64,000 nt of DNA, from positions 1 through 64,000 of the forward strand of contig CAZQMB010000004.1 of NCBI GenBank assembly GCA_964594365.1. The letters are read 5' to 3'. The position numbers and the translations under genes are program-made. Positions within the stretch are counted from its first letter, which is position 1, and each line of letters begins with the position of its first letter. Shown piece by piece: positions 1 to 7,400 of the stretch. Under the pieces are notes generated by a model. That model ran no database searches, was not told where the DNA came from, and saw only the letters and a list, made by a program, of their open reading frames with translations. Source of the stretch: CAIUSP01 sp964594365. GTDB lineage: Bacteria; Actinomycetota; Thermoleophilia; Solirubrobacterales; 70-9.

Positions 1-2
1 CG

Positions 3-76
<74 letters not shown>

Positions 77-159
77 TCAGTCTGGGCGGCAAGCGCCGGA
101 GTTCCGTGGCTATTGGGTGAAAATGACCCACTGAAGTTCGAGCCGAACCGAAGTCACAG

Positions 160-552
160 ATGCCGTCCGGGAAGCAGACCAGGAAACCTCAGAAGAGCAG
201 ACCCGAGCCCACGCGGATCGGGGTGATCTCCGAGCATCTGATGCCGAGTGGGAACCTCCCGGGAACGGAGAGATCCGAGACGATCTGGACCGGCTCTGAA
301 GGACCACCACCCGGCAGCTGGGCAAACCGCCGCGCCATCGTGATCGGGGTCCTGTCGTGGATCCTCGTCACGGCTCTGACCGTCTGGCTACATCTGGTGG
401 ACTTCGACGACTTCGTCAGCTCATTCCCATACGTGCTCGGCGCCAAACTGCTGGTATTCGCCTGGGTCCTGTTCGGGGTCACCATCCTGAGACCAATCTT
501 CCTCCGGAGATCGCGCAATGCACCGTCGAGAGAAGCCAAGAGCCGACGATGA
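160..552 (+). CDS. Small two-TM membrane protein, function unknown
   Basis: This 130-residue protein has a charged, Pro/Gly-rich N-terminal half (about residues 1-65). Two hydrophobic segments follow at roughly 66-85 and 98-115, and the C-terminus is Arg/Ser-rich. I do not recognise a family. Its stop codon overlaps the ATG of the downstream glycosyltransferase in an ATGA arrangement (549-552), which is the main support that it is translated and probably coupled. The start is uncertain: no strong ribosome-binding site precedes 160, and an in-frame ATG at 241 would still keep both membrane segments. Confidence 0.6.
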   Translation: MPSGKQTRKPQKSRPEPTRIGVISEHLMPSGNLPGTERSETIWTGSEGPPPGSWANRRAIVIGVLSWILVTALTVWLHLVDFDDFVSSFPYVLGAKLLVFAWVLFGVTILRPIFLRRSRNAPSREAKSRR

Positions 553-1907
553 AAGAGGCGCTGCTGGAGTTCTCCCAGAGTCCGGTCTACCTGATCTGGA
601 TGATCTTCCTGGGTGCGTTTCCCATCGTCACGGCGATGCTCTCGATCGACTCCTCTCGCCGCTTCACGTTGGACCGCGAATCCGCCTCCGACCCGGACGG
701 ACCGCTGCCCGACGAAGCTGATCTCAGGGAGGCTCGCCAGGTGTTCAAGACCTTGTCGGTCGTTATCCCTGCGCGAGACGAGGAGGTACTTCTGGCAGGC
801 ACGATCGAATCCGTCCTGACGCTCGACTGGCCCCGGATCGAGCTGATCGTGGTCGATGACGGCTCTGTCGACGAAACCTCGGAAATCGCCAAGTCCTTCA
901 TCGGACGTCCGGAGAAACGGCGTGGCGAGACCTACGGCAAAGCCCGCTCGAGGAAGACGGTGGAGATCAGGGTGATCAGGCAAGCCAAGTCACGAGGGAA
1001 GGCGGAGGCCCTCAATCGGGGGGTTTCGAAGGCCCACGGGGATCTGGTGCTCGGCCTCGATGCAGACGGCCGGGTAGACCGGCAGGTGGCGAAATTGATG
1101 GCCCCCTACTTCGTCCGCTACCCGCGCGTTGCAGCGGTGACAGGAAACCCTCGGGTGGTCAATACCGACACGGTCCTGGCGCGCCTCCAGGCGATCGAGT
1201 TCGCTTCGACCGTTGCAGTATTGAGACGGGCCCAGGCGAGTTGGGGTCGGATAAACACGGTCTCGGGGATCTGCGTGATGTTCCGGCGAAAGGTTCCGAT
1301 GGAGCTCGGTCGCTTCGATCCGAAAGCCGCAACAGAAGACATCATGATGAGCTGGAAGGCCCAGTTGGCCGGTTGGGACATCGTCTACGAACCGCGCGCC
1401 TTGTTCGGGATGCACGTCCCAACTCACCTGCGGGACCTCTTCCGACAGCGCAGACGCTGGGGGCGGGGGCTCGGGGAGGTGCTGCGGGTCTTCGGCACCA
1501 CGGTGATACGCAGGGAGAACTACCGGATGTGGCCCGTGGCGCTGGAGGGATTCCTCAGCATCGTCTGGTCTCTGCTGATGGTGGCGGGCGTGGTGTTCTG
1601 GGCGGTTGCCGCGTCGTTCGGTATCCCGGACCTCGGCAACAGTCCGCTGCTGAACCACTGGGGGATCATCGTCGTGATCATCGCGATCCTCCAGATCGTC
1701 TGGGGAGTGAGGATCGACTCTCCTCTCGATCCGGGGGTCAAGAAAATGCTGTGGGTGGCACCGCTGTATCCGCTCTTCTTCTGGTTGATCGTGGCGCTCT
1801 CAGCGGTTACGGGCGCCATTCCCGGGCTGCTGTTCGGGCCTCGCAGACAGGCGGTCTGGCGGCCGGTGAGGTCCGCGCCTCAGTCTTTGTCGGGACGATC
1901 TGGATAG
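549..1907 (+). CDS. Membrane glycosyltransferase family 2 (processive type)
   Basis: This 452-residue protein has one N-terminal membrane segment (about 10-30), a cytoplasmic GT2 domain and three or so C-terminal membrane segments. The GT2 hallmarks are visible: VVIPARDEE followed by VVDDGS, a metal-binding LDADG, the acceptor-base region TEDIMMSWK and the RQRRRWGRG version of the QxxRW motif that marks processive polysaccharide synthases. It probably polymerises a cell-surface glycan from a nucleotide sugar; the sugar cannot be told. I chose ATG 549 because it overlaps the upstream stop and sits just before the first membrane segment. Its 3' end overlaps convergent pyrE by 28 bases. Confidence 0.85.
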   Translation: MKEALLEFSQSPVYLIWMIFLGAFPIVTAMLSIDSSRRFTLDRESASDPDGPLPDEADLREARQVFKTLSVVIPARDEEVLLAGTIESVLTLDWPRIELIVVDDGSVDETSEIAKSFIGRPEKRRGETYGKARSRKTVEIRVIRQAKSRGKAEALNRGVSKAHGDLVLGLDADGRVDRQVAKLMAPYFVRYPRVAAVTGNPRVVNTDTVLARLQAIEFASTVAVLRRAQASWGRINTVSGICVMFRRKVPMELGRFDPKAATEDIMMSWKAQLAGWDIVYEPRALFGMHVPTHLRDLFRQRRRWGRGLGEVLRVFGTTVIRRENYRMWPVALEGFLSIVWSLLMVAGVVFWAVAASFGIPDLGNSPLLNHWGIIVVIIAILQIVWGVRIDSPLDPGVKKMLWVAPLYPLFFWLIVALSAVTGAIPGLLFGPRRQAVWRPVRSAPQSLSGRSG

Positions 1908-2449
1908 AGATCATCGATCGTGAACAAGGGCGTATAGGGAGCCTGCGCCGCGGCCTCTATAGCCTCTCCGCCACCTGCCAGCCTGTCCAGCACGGAGACG
2001 ACACCGACGATCTCGTGCCCCTCTTCGCGGATTCGCTCGATCGCCTTGACAGTCGATCCGCCCGTCGTGACCACGTCCTCGACCACCAGACACTTGGTGC
2101 CGGGATCGAGAATCGGACCCTCGATCCAGCGCTGCAGGCCGTGCTCCTTGCGCTCCTTCCGAACGAAGAAGGCGATCAGATCACCGCCAGCCGGATCGCC
2201 GATCGCGGCTGAGGCGAGGGGATCGGCACCCATGGTGAGGCCTCCGACCGCCTCCGCCCCACGATCTGTCGCCTCGGCGGCGATCAAGGCCCCCACCGCC
2301 CTGAAGCCCTCCGGGCGGAGGATGGCTCGTTTCACATCCACGTAGTACTCGGCCTCGGCACCACTCGAGAGCGTCACCTTGCCGATCACCAGCGCATGCT
2401 CGCGCAACTCAGCAAGCAATACCTCACGTACATGGTCGGGACCGTTCAC
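1880..2449 (-). CDS. pyrE: Orotate phosphoribosyltransferase
   Basis: PyrE converts orotate and PRPP to orotidine 5'-phosphate in pyrimidine synthesis. The 189-residue length fits the family. The PRPP-binding loop VVEDVVTTGGST lies near residue 120-132, and the basic flexible-loop segment FVRKERKEHG is about residue 93-102. It starts with GTG at 2449, right behind an AGGCGG stretch. It is the last gene of the minus-strand run that includes the ABC transporter and L,D-transpeptidase, 42 bases after the latter. Its end overlaps the convergent GT2 gene. Confidence 0.93.
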   Translation of the reverse strand: MNGPDHVREVLLAELREHALVIGKVTLSSGAEAEYYVDVKRAILRPEGFRAVGALIAAEATDRGAEAVGGLTMGADPLASAAIGDPAGGDLIAFFVRKERKEHGLQRWIEGPILDPGTKCLVVEDVVTTGGSTVKAIERIREEGHEIVGVVSVLDRLAGGGEAIEAAAQAPYTPLFTIDDLYPDRPDKD

Positions 2450-2491
2450 CCGCCTGATCCTATTCGTCGGACAGAGAGGAACGTCCTCTGG

Positions 2492-3496
2492 CTAGCGGTA
2501 GATGAAGATCTCCATCCCGAGATCGATCCAGTTGTAGATGAAGATCGAGTAGGGAATCGGATTCCTCACACAACCGTGTGATGCGTTGTAGTTCGGCACC
2601 GGATCGAAGCCGTGGGTCGCGTAGTTCCCGTCGTAGAACACCGAGTAGTACATGCGCTTCCCGTTGTAACCGGCGTGGCGCAGATAGAACCTGAACCTGC
2701 CGGTGAGGGTGGGCGTGCTGTCCGCGCCGCTCGAGATGTGGAAGGTGTGAACCGCCTTCCCCTTGCGGACGAGGGCCATCACCTGCCGCGACAGGTCCAC
2801 CTCGACGTGTTTACCGGCACCCGGATGCTCGGGTTTGAACTCCCCTTTGCCCTCCAGCAGGAGACGGAAGATCTTTCGTGAGTAAGCGGAGTTCCAACTC
2901 ATCCCGTTGACCTTCCGGAAGGCCAGCATCGCAAGGCGCGAGCTCCAGTTGAGCCGCCGCGAGACCGCTGCCTGGTGGTAGCCGGCGTTGCGGAGGAGCT
3001 TGTTGAAGAACTTGGTCCTCGGACCCGCGCCGAGACGCCCCGGAACTGCCACCTTGAAGTAGACGGGGGAGGAGCGCTCACCGGCCCATTCGGCGAAGAC
3101 CCGATAGCGACAGCAGGCGCGTGTCTCGAAGGTCCACGCGTATGCGCCGGTCGTGGGATCGGCCTCGACCTTGGTCGCTTCCACCTTGCGCTTTCCCGTG
3201 TACGCACGGATCGTCACCTGAGCACCCGGAGTCGGTGTGGGTATCGACCCCTCGACCCGAACCTTGCGCAGCACGCCGACGACTCTGGGGTTGCCCTTAA
3301 TCGCGATCTCGACCGCATCGCCCGGGCAGGGGACGCCCCTCGTGGACGGACCGGCGGCGGGAGACGAGCAGACAGCGCGGTCAGCCGAGTCGCCGGAGGG
3401 GGGCGCCGCAGATGCCAAGCCCGGAAGAAGCATTCCGGTGATCGTCGCGGCCACCGCGAGAAAGACGAATCTCTTACCCCTGCCGTCCCGTTTCAT
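2492..3496 (-). CDS. Secreted L,D-transpeptidase (YkuD domain)
   Basis: The 334-residue protein has a signal peptide (basic MKRDGRGKRF, hydrophobic core, cleavage near ASA|APP). A Cys-containing Ig-like middle region spans about 70-160, and a peptidoglycan-binding-like helical stretch follows. The C-terminal YkuD catalytic domain carries the HGF...N-ASHGCVRNP active-site signature with the nucleophilic Cys near residue 313. Such enzymes form 3-3 cross-links in peptidoglycan. An in-frame ATG at 3517 is an alternative start; 3496 gives the cleaner signal peptide and has GAGAG in front. It follows the ABC permease by 41 bases and is probably cotranscribed with it. Confidence 0.88.
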   Translation of the reverse strand: MKRDGRGKRFVFLAVAATITGMLLPGLASAAPPSGDSADRAVCSSPAAGPSTRGVPCPGDAVEIAIKGNPRVVGVLRKVRVEGSIPTPTPGAQVTIRAYTGKRKVEATKVEADPTTGAYAWTFETRACCRYRVFAEWAGERSSPVYFKVAVPGRLGAGPRTKFFNKLLRNAGYHQAAVSRRLNWSSRLAMLAFRKVNGMSWNSAYSRKIFRLLLEGKGEFKPEHPGAGKHVEVDLSRQVMALVRKGKAVHTFHISSGADSTPTLTGRFRFYLRHAGYNGKRMYYSVFYDGNYATHGFDPVPNYNASHGCVRNPIPYSIFIYNWIDLGMEIFIYR

Positions 3497-3537
3497 CTCT
3501 CGTTCATTCTGCCTCATCAGGCGGCGATTTGCGATTC

Positions 3538-4302
3538 TCAGGCGAGCAATCGGCGACGCAGAGCCCTGACCGGAATCGGGAAGAGGATCAGCGACACGAC
3601 GATGAGCCAGCAAGCGTGCAAGGCGATCTGGAGCGCCTCGGGGCCGGTCGCCAGACCCCGGGTGATCTCCACCAGGTGATAGAGCGGGCTGAACCAGGCG
3701 ACCACCTCTACCCAGTCCGGCAGATCGGTGAACGGGAAGAAGATGCCCGAGAACAGGAACATCGGGGTCACCCCGAGGGTGAAGTAGTAACTGTAGAAAT
3801 CGATTCGACCCACCAGAGAGGTGAAGGCGTAACCGATCACTGCGAAGCAGAGTCCTCCGATGAAGACGAACGGTGGGATCAGGATTGCCCAGGGAGAGGA
3901 GATCAATCCGAACGCCGCGACGACGAGCGCGAAGACCGATCCGTAGACCATCGCGCGGGTCGCTCCCCAGATGATGTCCCCGGCTGCGAGATCCTGGACC
4001 TCGACCGGAGTGGCGAGGACCGCGTCGTACAGACGATCCTCGTTCATCCGCATGTAGACGTTGTAGGTGGTCTCGAAGGAGGCCGCCCACAGCGCGGCCG
4101 AGGCGATCAATCCAGGTGCCAGGAAGTCACGGTATGGAACGCCGTCGAGGCTCGCGATATACGTACCCAACCCGAAGCCCAGGGCGATTAGGTAGAAGAG
4201 CGGGTCGAGGAAGGTCGGCAACAGCGCTCCCTTCCATAGCTTCGAGAAGACCTTGGCGTTCCGTCGCCACACCGCGAATGCGAATCGGGGTTCCGGCAGC
4301 AT
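3538..4302 (-). CDS. ABC-2 type transporter permease (NodJ-like)
   Basis: This 254-residue integral membrane protein has about six hydrophobic segments. The N-terminal WRRNAKVFSKLW...FLDPLFYLIALG and the central ETTYNVYMRMNEDRLYDAVL segment are typical of the NodJ/DrrB-like ABC-2 permeases that export lipo-oligosaccharides, glycolipids or drugs. It starts four bases after the stop of the ATPase gene and so forms one transporter with it. The cargo is not evident; the downstream L,D-transpeptidase hints at an envelope role. Confidence 0.87.
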   Translation of the reverse strand: MLPEPRFAFAVWRRNAKVFSKLWKGALLPTFLDPLFYLIALGFGLGTYIASLDGVPYRDFLAPGLIASAALWAASFETTYNVYMRMNEDRLYDAVLATPVEVQDLAAGDIIWGATRAMVYGSVFALVVAAFGLISSPWAILIPPFVFIGGLCFAVIGYAFTSLVGRIDFYSYYFTLGVTPMFLFSGIFFPFTDLPDWVEVVAWFSPLYHLVEITRGLATGPEALQIALHACWLIVVSLILFPIPVRALRRRLLA

Positions 4303-4306
4303 CCGT

Positions 4307-5254
4307 CTACTCCCGGAGGCTCCGGCCGGTCAACTTGAGGAAGACATCCTCGAGCGTCGCCCGACGTGCAAGCGCCGACTCCAGCGGGAACCTGTCGTGG
4401 TCGTGTCGTGAGAGCACGGCCTCGGCGTCGTCGGAGAAAATCAGGATCGTGGCAGGGCCGCGCTCGATGCCGGAAACCGATCGATCAGAAAGCGAGGCAA
4501 CCAGACCTTCCTCGTCACACTCGGGCAAGGGACGGAGCTCCAGCACCTCTGCTCCCACGGTCTCGGCGATCAACTCGCTCGGGCGGCCGTCGGCGACGAT
4601 CCTCCCCTCGTCCATGATCACGAGTCGATCACAGAGCCTTTCCGCCTCATCCATGTAGTGGGTCGTGATGACCAGGGTGACGCCGCGCTGCTTCAGCCTC
4701 TCGAGCGAATCCCAGACTGCCAGACGTGCCTGCGGGTCGAGGCCCGTCGTCGGCTCGTCCAGAACGATCAAGTCTGGATCGGCGACCAGCGATCGAGCGA
4801 TGAGCAGACGGCGCTTCATCCCTCCGGAGAGCTGCCTGGGCTTCTCGTCAGCGCGATCCGCGAGAAGAGCGAACACCAACAACTCATGCGCCTTGGCCTT
4901 GGCGTCGGATTTATCGATGCCGAAGTAACTCGCCTGTTGCACCAGTCCCTCAGAGAGGGTCAACTCGCCATCGAGGTTGGTCTCCTGCGCGACCACCCCG
5001 ATCTTGGCCTTGACCCTCCGACGTTCCGTGACGATGTTCCCGCCCAGCACCTCGAGCTCACCTCCGCCAGGGCTGGAGAGTCCGTAGATCATCCGCATCG
5101 TCGTGGTCTTGCCGGCACCGTTGGGGCCGAGGAACCCGAAACACGATCCGGTCGGCACGGTGAAGTCGATGCCGTCCACAGCCACTCGGTCGCCGTACGA
5201 CTTCCGCAGATCGACTGCTCGAACCGCCTCTGGGGATGAGGAAGCCTGACTCAT
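4307..5254 (-). CDS. ABC transporter ATP-binding protein (NodI-like)
   Basis: The 315-residue ATPase has Walker A GPNGAGKTTT near residue 44, signature LSGGMKRRLLIA near 142, Walker B LIVLDEPTTGLDP near 163 and the H-loop ITTHYMDEAE near 197. A C-terminal extension of about 95 residues follows, as in NodI/DrrA exporters. It powers the adjacent permease. Its ATG overlaps the stop of the CPBP protease gene (ATGA at 5251-5254), so the HAD-CPBP-ATPase-permease genes look translationally coupled. Confidence 0.94.
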   Translation of the reverse strand: MSQASSSPEAVRAVDLRKSYGDRVAVDGIDFTVPTGSCFGFLGPNGAGKTTTMRMIYGLSSPGGGELEVLGGNIVTERRRVKAKIGVVAQETNLDGELTLSEGLVQQASYFGIDKSDAKAKAHELLVFALLADRADEKPRQLSGGMKRRLLIARSLVADPDLIVLDEPTTGLDPQARLAVWDSLERLKQRGVTLVITTHYMDEAERLCDRLVIMDEGRIVADGRPSELIAETVGAEVLELRPLPECDEEGLVASLSDRSVSGIERGPATILIFSDDAEAVLSRHDHDRFPLESALARRATLEDVFLKLTGRSLRE

Positions 5255-6069
5255 GCAGCGATGATCGCGATCCCGTTGTTCACGACGTGGACCAGGATGC
5301 AGGGCCAGATCGATCGTGTGCGCTCATAGATCCATGCGAGCGCAACTCCGAAGATGCTCAGGGGGATCGCCGCCGTGGGGCCGCTGGTCACATGAGGAAT
5401 CCCGAAAGCGATTCCCGAGATGATCGCGGCGGGCCACAGCGAGAATTTCGTCCTCAAGCCTGCGAACAGCATCCCCCGGAAGAAGACCTCCTCGGCTATC
5501 GGCGCTACGACCACGATCATCAGGACTGCGGTCACCGCCACGACCGTGCTGCCGTCGCGGAGACCCAGCTGGCGGGCGATGTCCTCCTGCTCCGGCATCA
5601 GCACCAACGCCGCGAAGAGCAGGGCAATCGCGTAATAACCGAGGAGCACCAGCAGGGCAAGGCCGAACTGACGTGGACTCGCGCGGCGGAATCCGAGCAG
5701 ACTCAGCGCCTCCCGAAGCCCGGACCGCTTCCAGCGCAGGGCGACCAGCAGCGAGAAGACGACCATCGTCAGCGCAAAGAGGAACTGCGCTGCGAGCAGA
5801 GCCGGCTTGGACTCGAGGTCTGAATCGAACGGCACGACGAGCAACGGAGCGAACAGACCGCCCGCGATCAGCCCGCCGAACAGCACGAGGACTGCCTCGC
5901 CGGCACCCCACGGGACATTCCAGAGCGAACGGGAACCTTCTCGACTCCCTCCCGGTGGACTCTCGAGCCGACCCGATTCCCGCTCGACCGGAGGGTTTGC
6001 CGAGTCGACGACCCAGGCCGAGCCGACCGGTCCCGTCCCCGCCCCTTCGCTGTCGCGGGGAGAGATCAT
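5251..6069 (-). CDS. CPBP family intramembrane metalloprotease
   Basis: This 272-residue protein has a polar N-terminal tail of about 50 residues and then roughly seven membrane helices. The Abi/CPBP (Rce1-like) motifs are present: EEVFFRGML (the EExxxR motif) and a second helix with FGIPHV, giving the metal-binding His. Family members cleave membrane proteins or act in bacteriocin self-protection, and the substrate here is unknown. It overlaps the HAD gene upstream and the ABC ATPase downstream by four bases each, so it belongs to this operon. Confidence 0.85.
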   Translation of the reverse strand: MISPRDSEGAGTGPVGSAWVVDSANPPVERESGRLESPPGGSREGSRSLWNVPWGAGEAVLVLFGGLIAGGLFAPLLVVPFDSDLESKPALLAAQFLFALTMVVFSLLVALRWKRSGLREALSLLGFRRASPRQFGLALLVLLGYYAIALLFAALVLMPEQEDIARQLGLRDGSTVVAVTAVLMIVVVAPIAEEVFFRGMLFAGLRTKFSLWPAAIISGIAFGIPHVTSGPTAAIPLSIFGVALAWIYERTRSIWPCILVHVVNNGIAIIAA

Positions 6070-6469
6070 CCGCCCTCGAGGTGGTGCTCTATCTCGTCCA
6101 GAGAAGAGATGACCTGTACTCCGTCCGGCAACTCGGAATCCGGCAGCGCCGAACCACGATCGAGCAGGAGCGGGCGGATACCTGCGGCGGTGGCGCCGAC
6201 CACGTCCTCCTCGAGGGTGTCGCCCACGTGAACCACCTCACCCGGCTCGCAATCCGCGAGTTCGAGGGCGAGCAGGAAAGGCTCGACCGCTGGCTTCGGA
6301 GAACCGGCGCGGGCGGAGGAGACGACGTCGTCGAGGAGCGNNNNNNNNNNNNNNNNNNNNNNNNNNNNNNNNNNNNNNNNNNNNNNNNNNNNNNNNNNNN
6401 NNNNNNNNNNNNNNNNNNNNNNNNNNNNNNNNNNNNNNNNTCGATCAGAACTGCTTTCGTCGCGGTCAG
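6066..6469 (-). CDS. HAD-family hydrolase, interrupted by assembly gap
   Basis: The C-terminal part (6066-6340) encodes SPKPAVEPF (motif III Lys) and VHVGDTLEEDVVGA (motif IV acidic residues), diagnostic of HAD phosphatases, and ends with TGA overlapping the CPBP start. Beyond the 100-N run, the minus strand resumes with the HAD-like N-terminus LTATKAVLID. An in-frame TAA lies four codons upstream and no ATG, GTG or TTG lies between, so the visible start is CTG at 6469, behind a GGAG. The catalytic DxD motif must lie in the gap. A normal family length implies about 350-420 missing bases. Confidence 0.72.
6341..6440. other. Assembly gap (100 N)
   Basis: The run is exactly 100 undetermined bases, the usual placeholder for a scaffold join of unknown size. 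Both edges read into the same HAD-hydrolase gene on the minus strand, which supports the join but suggests the real gap is longer. Confidence 0.99.
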
Positions 6470-6544
6470 TTTCTTTCTCCGTTACCTGTCGGGGGGCATA
6501 GCCTTCAGCTGAGTGGATGGATCGAAGACCATGCTAGGGGAGCG

Positions 6545-7345
6545 ATGAACGACACCTTCTGGGACACATACGGAGATCCGATCATCGCGGCGATAGCCGT
6601 CATCGGATCTGTCGTGCTGGCGTTCGCCGTGGATCGATTCCTCCTGATGAGGGCCGAGCGGGCCGCAATGAGGATGGACACGACCGTCTTCTCGCGCGAA
6701 GCGAGGACGCGACTCCGTTGGGTCAGGCGGGCCGTGTTCGTGCTGATCATCCTGATCGGGCTCGCGATCGCGCTCGAGCAGATGACCTCGGTTCGGAGGA
6801 TCACCACCGGTCTGCTGGCCTCGACGGCATTCCTCGGACTGATCGTGGGCTTCGCAGGTCAGACCGTGATCGCGAACCTCGTGGCCGGGATGCTCCTGGC
6901 GATCACACAGCCAGCCCGTATCGGAGACTTCGTCACGGTCAGCACCGGCGAGAAGGAGACGACGGGGACCGTGGTGGATATCGCGCTGACCTACACGCAG
7001 CTCGACACCGGCGATGGAGATCTGGTGGTGGTGCCGAACACTTCACTCGCGACCGGTCGGGTGGTGAATCACTCCGCAGGTGACCGCAAAGCTCCGATAA
7101 AGGTCCCCCTCGAACTCCCGCCCGATGTCGATATCGGTGCGGTCCGCGAAGCCCTGAAGGAGATCGACGGATCGACCGTCGCGGTGCGATCGCTGCGAGT
7201 CGATATCGCCGAGATCGAGCTTTCAGCCTCCAGCCTCGGTGCGCGTGACCGAAGCAGAGCCGAAGACGAGTTGCTCGAGCGGGCACAGGATCTGCTCAGG
7301 GGAGCGGGGCTCCTGCAGCACCAGCCGGGCGTAAACGGCAGCTAA
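6545..7345 (+). CDS. Mechanosensitive ion channel, MscS family
   Basis: The 266-residue protein has three membrane segments (about 12-30, 58-80 and 88-118). The third contains the Gly/Ala-rich pore helix (LLASTAFLGLIVGFAGQTVI). The MscS beta domain follows (RIGDFVTVSTGEKETTGTVV...TLDTGDGD-like loop and VVVPNTSLATG). It opens under membrane tension to release solutes during hypo-osmotic shock. The ATG has AGGGGAG five bases upstream. It is transcribed divergently from the HAD operon across a 75-base gap. Compatible solutes from the trehalose genes further along would be natural cargo. Confidence 0.92.
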   Translation: MNDTFWDTYGDPIIAAIAVIGSVVLAFAVDRFLLMRAERAAMRMDTTVFSREARTRLRWVRRAVFVLIILIGLAIALEQMTSVRRITTGLLASTAFLGLIVGFAGQTVIANLVAGMLLAITQPARIGDFVTVSTGEKETTGTVVDIALTYTQLDTGDGDLVVVPNTSLATGRVVNHSAGDRKAPIKVPLELPPDVDIGAVREALKEIDGSTVAVRSLRVDIAEIELSASSLGARDRSRAEDELLERAQDLLRGAGLLQHQPGVNGS

Positions 7346-7380
7346 AGCCGCACCGGAAACTGCTTAGCCCGGGGTGGGAG

Positions 7381-7398
7381 ACCGGTAGCCTTACCGGT
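7381..7398 (+). promoter_or_regulatory. Perfect hairpin just before the PBP start
   Basis: ACCGGTA (7381-7387) and TACCGGT (7392-7398) form a 7-bp stem with loop GCCT, ending two bases before the ATG of the PBP gene. No separate Shine-Dalgarno sequence lies between hairpin and start, so the structure may control ribosome access. Alternatively it may be a weak end signal for the MscS transcript; there is no T-run. Confidence 0.4.
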
Positions 7399-7400
7399 TC

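Noticed and set aside
189..983. A long open frame opposite the small membrane gene and the glycosyltransferase start.
   Set aside because: It is antisense to two better-supported genes, has no recognisable domain and crosses their ATGA junction; it is a high-GC shadow frame.
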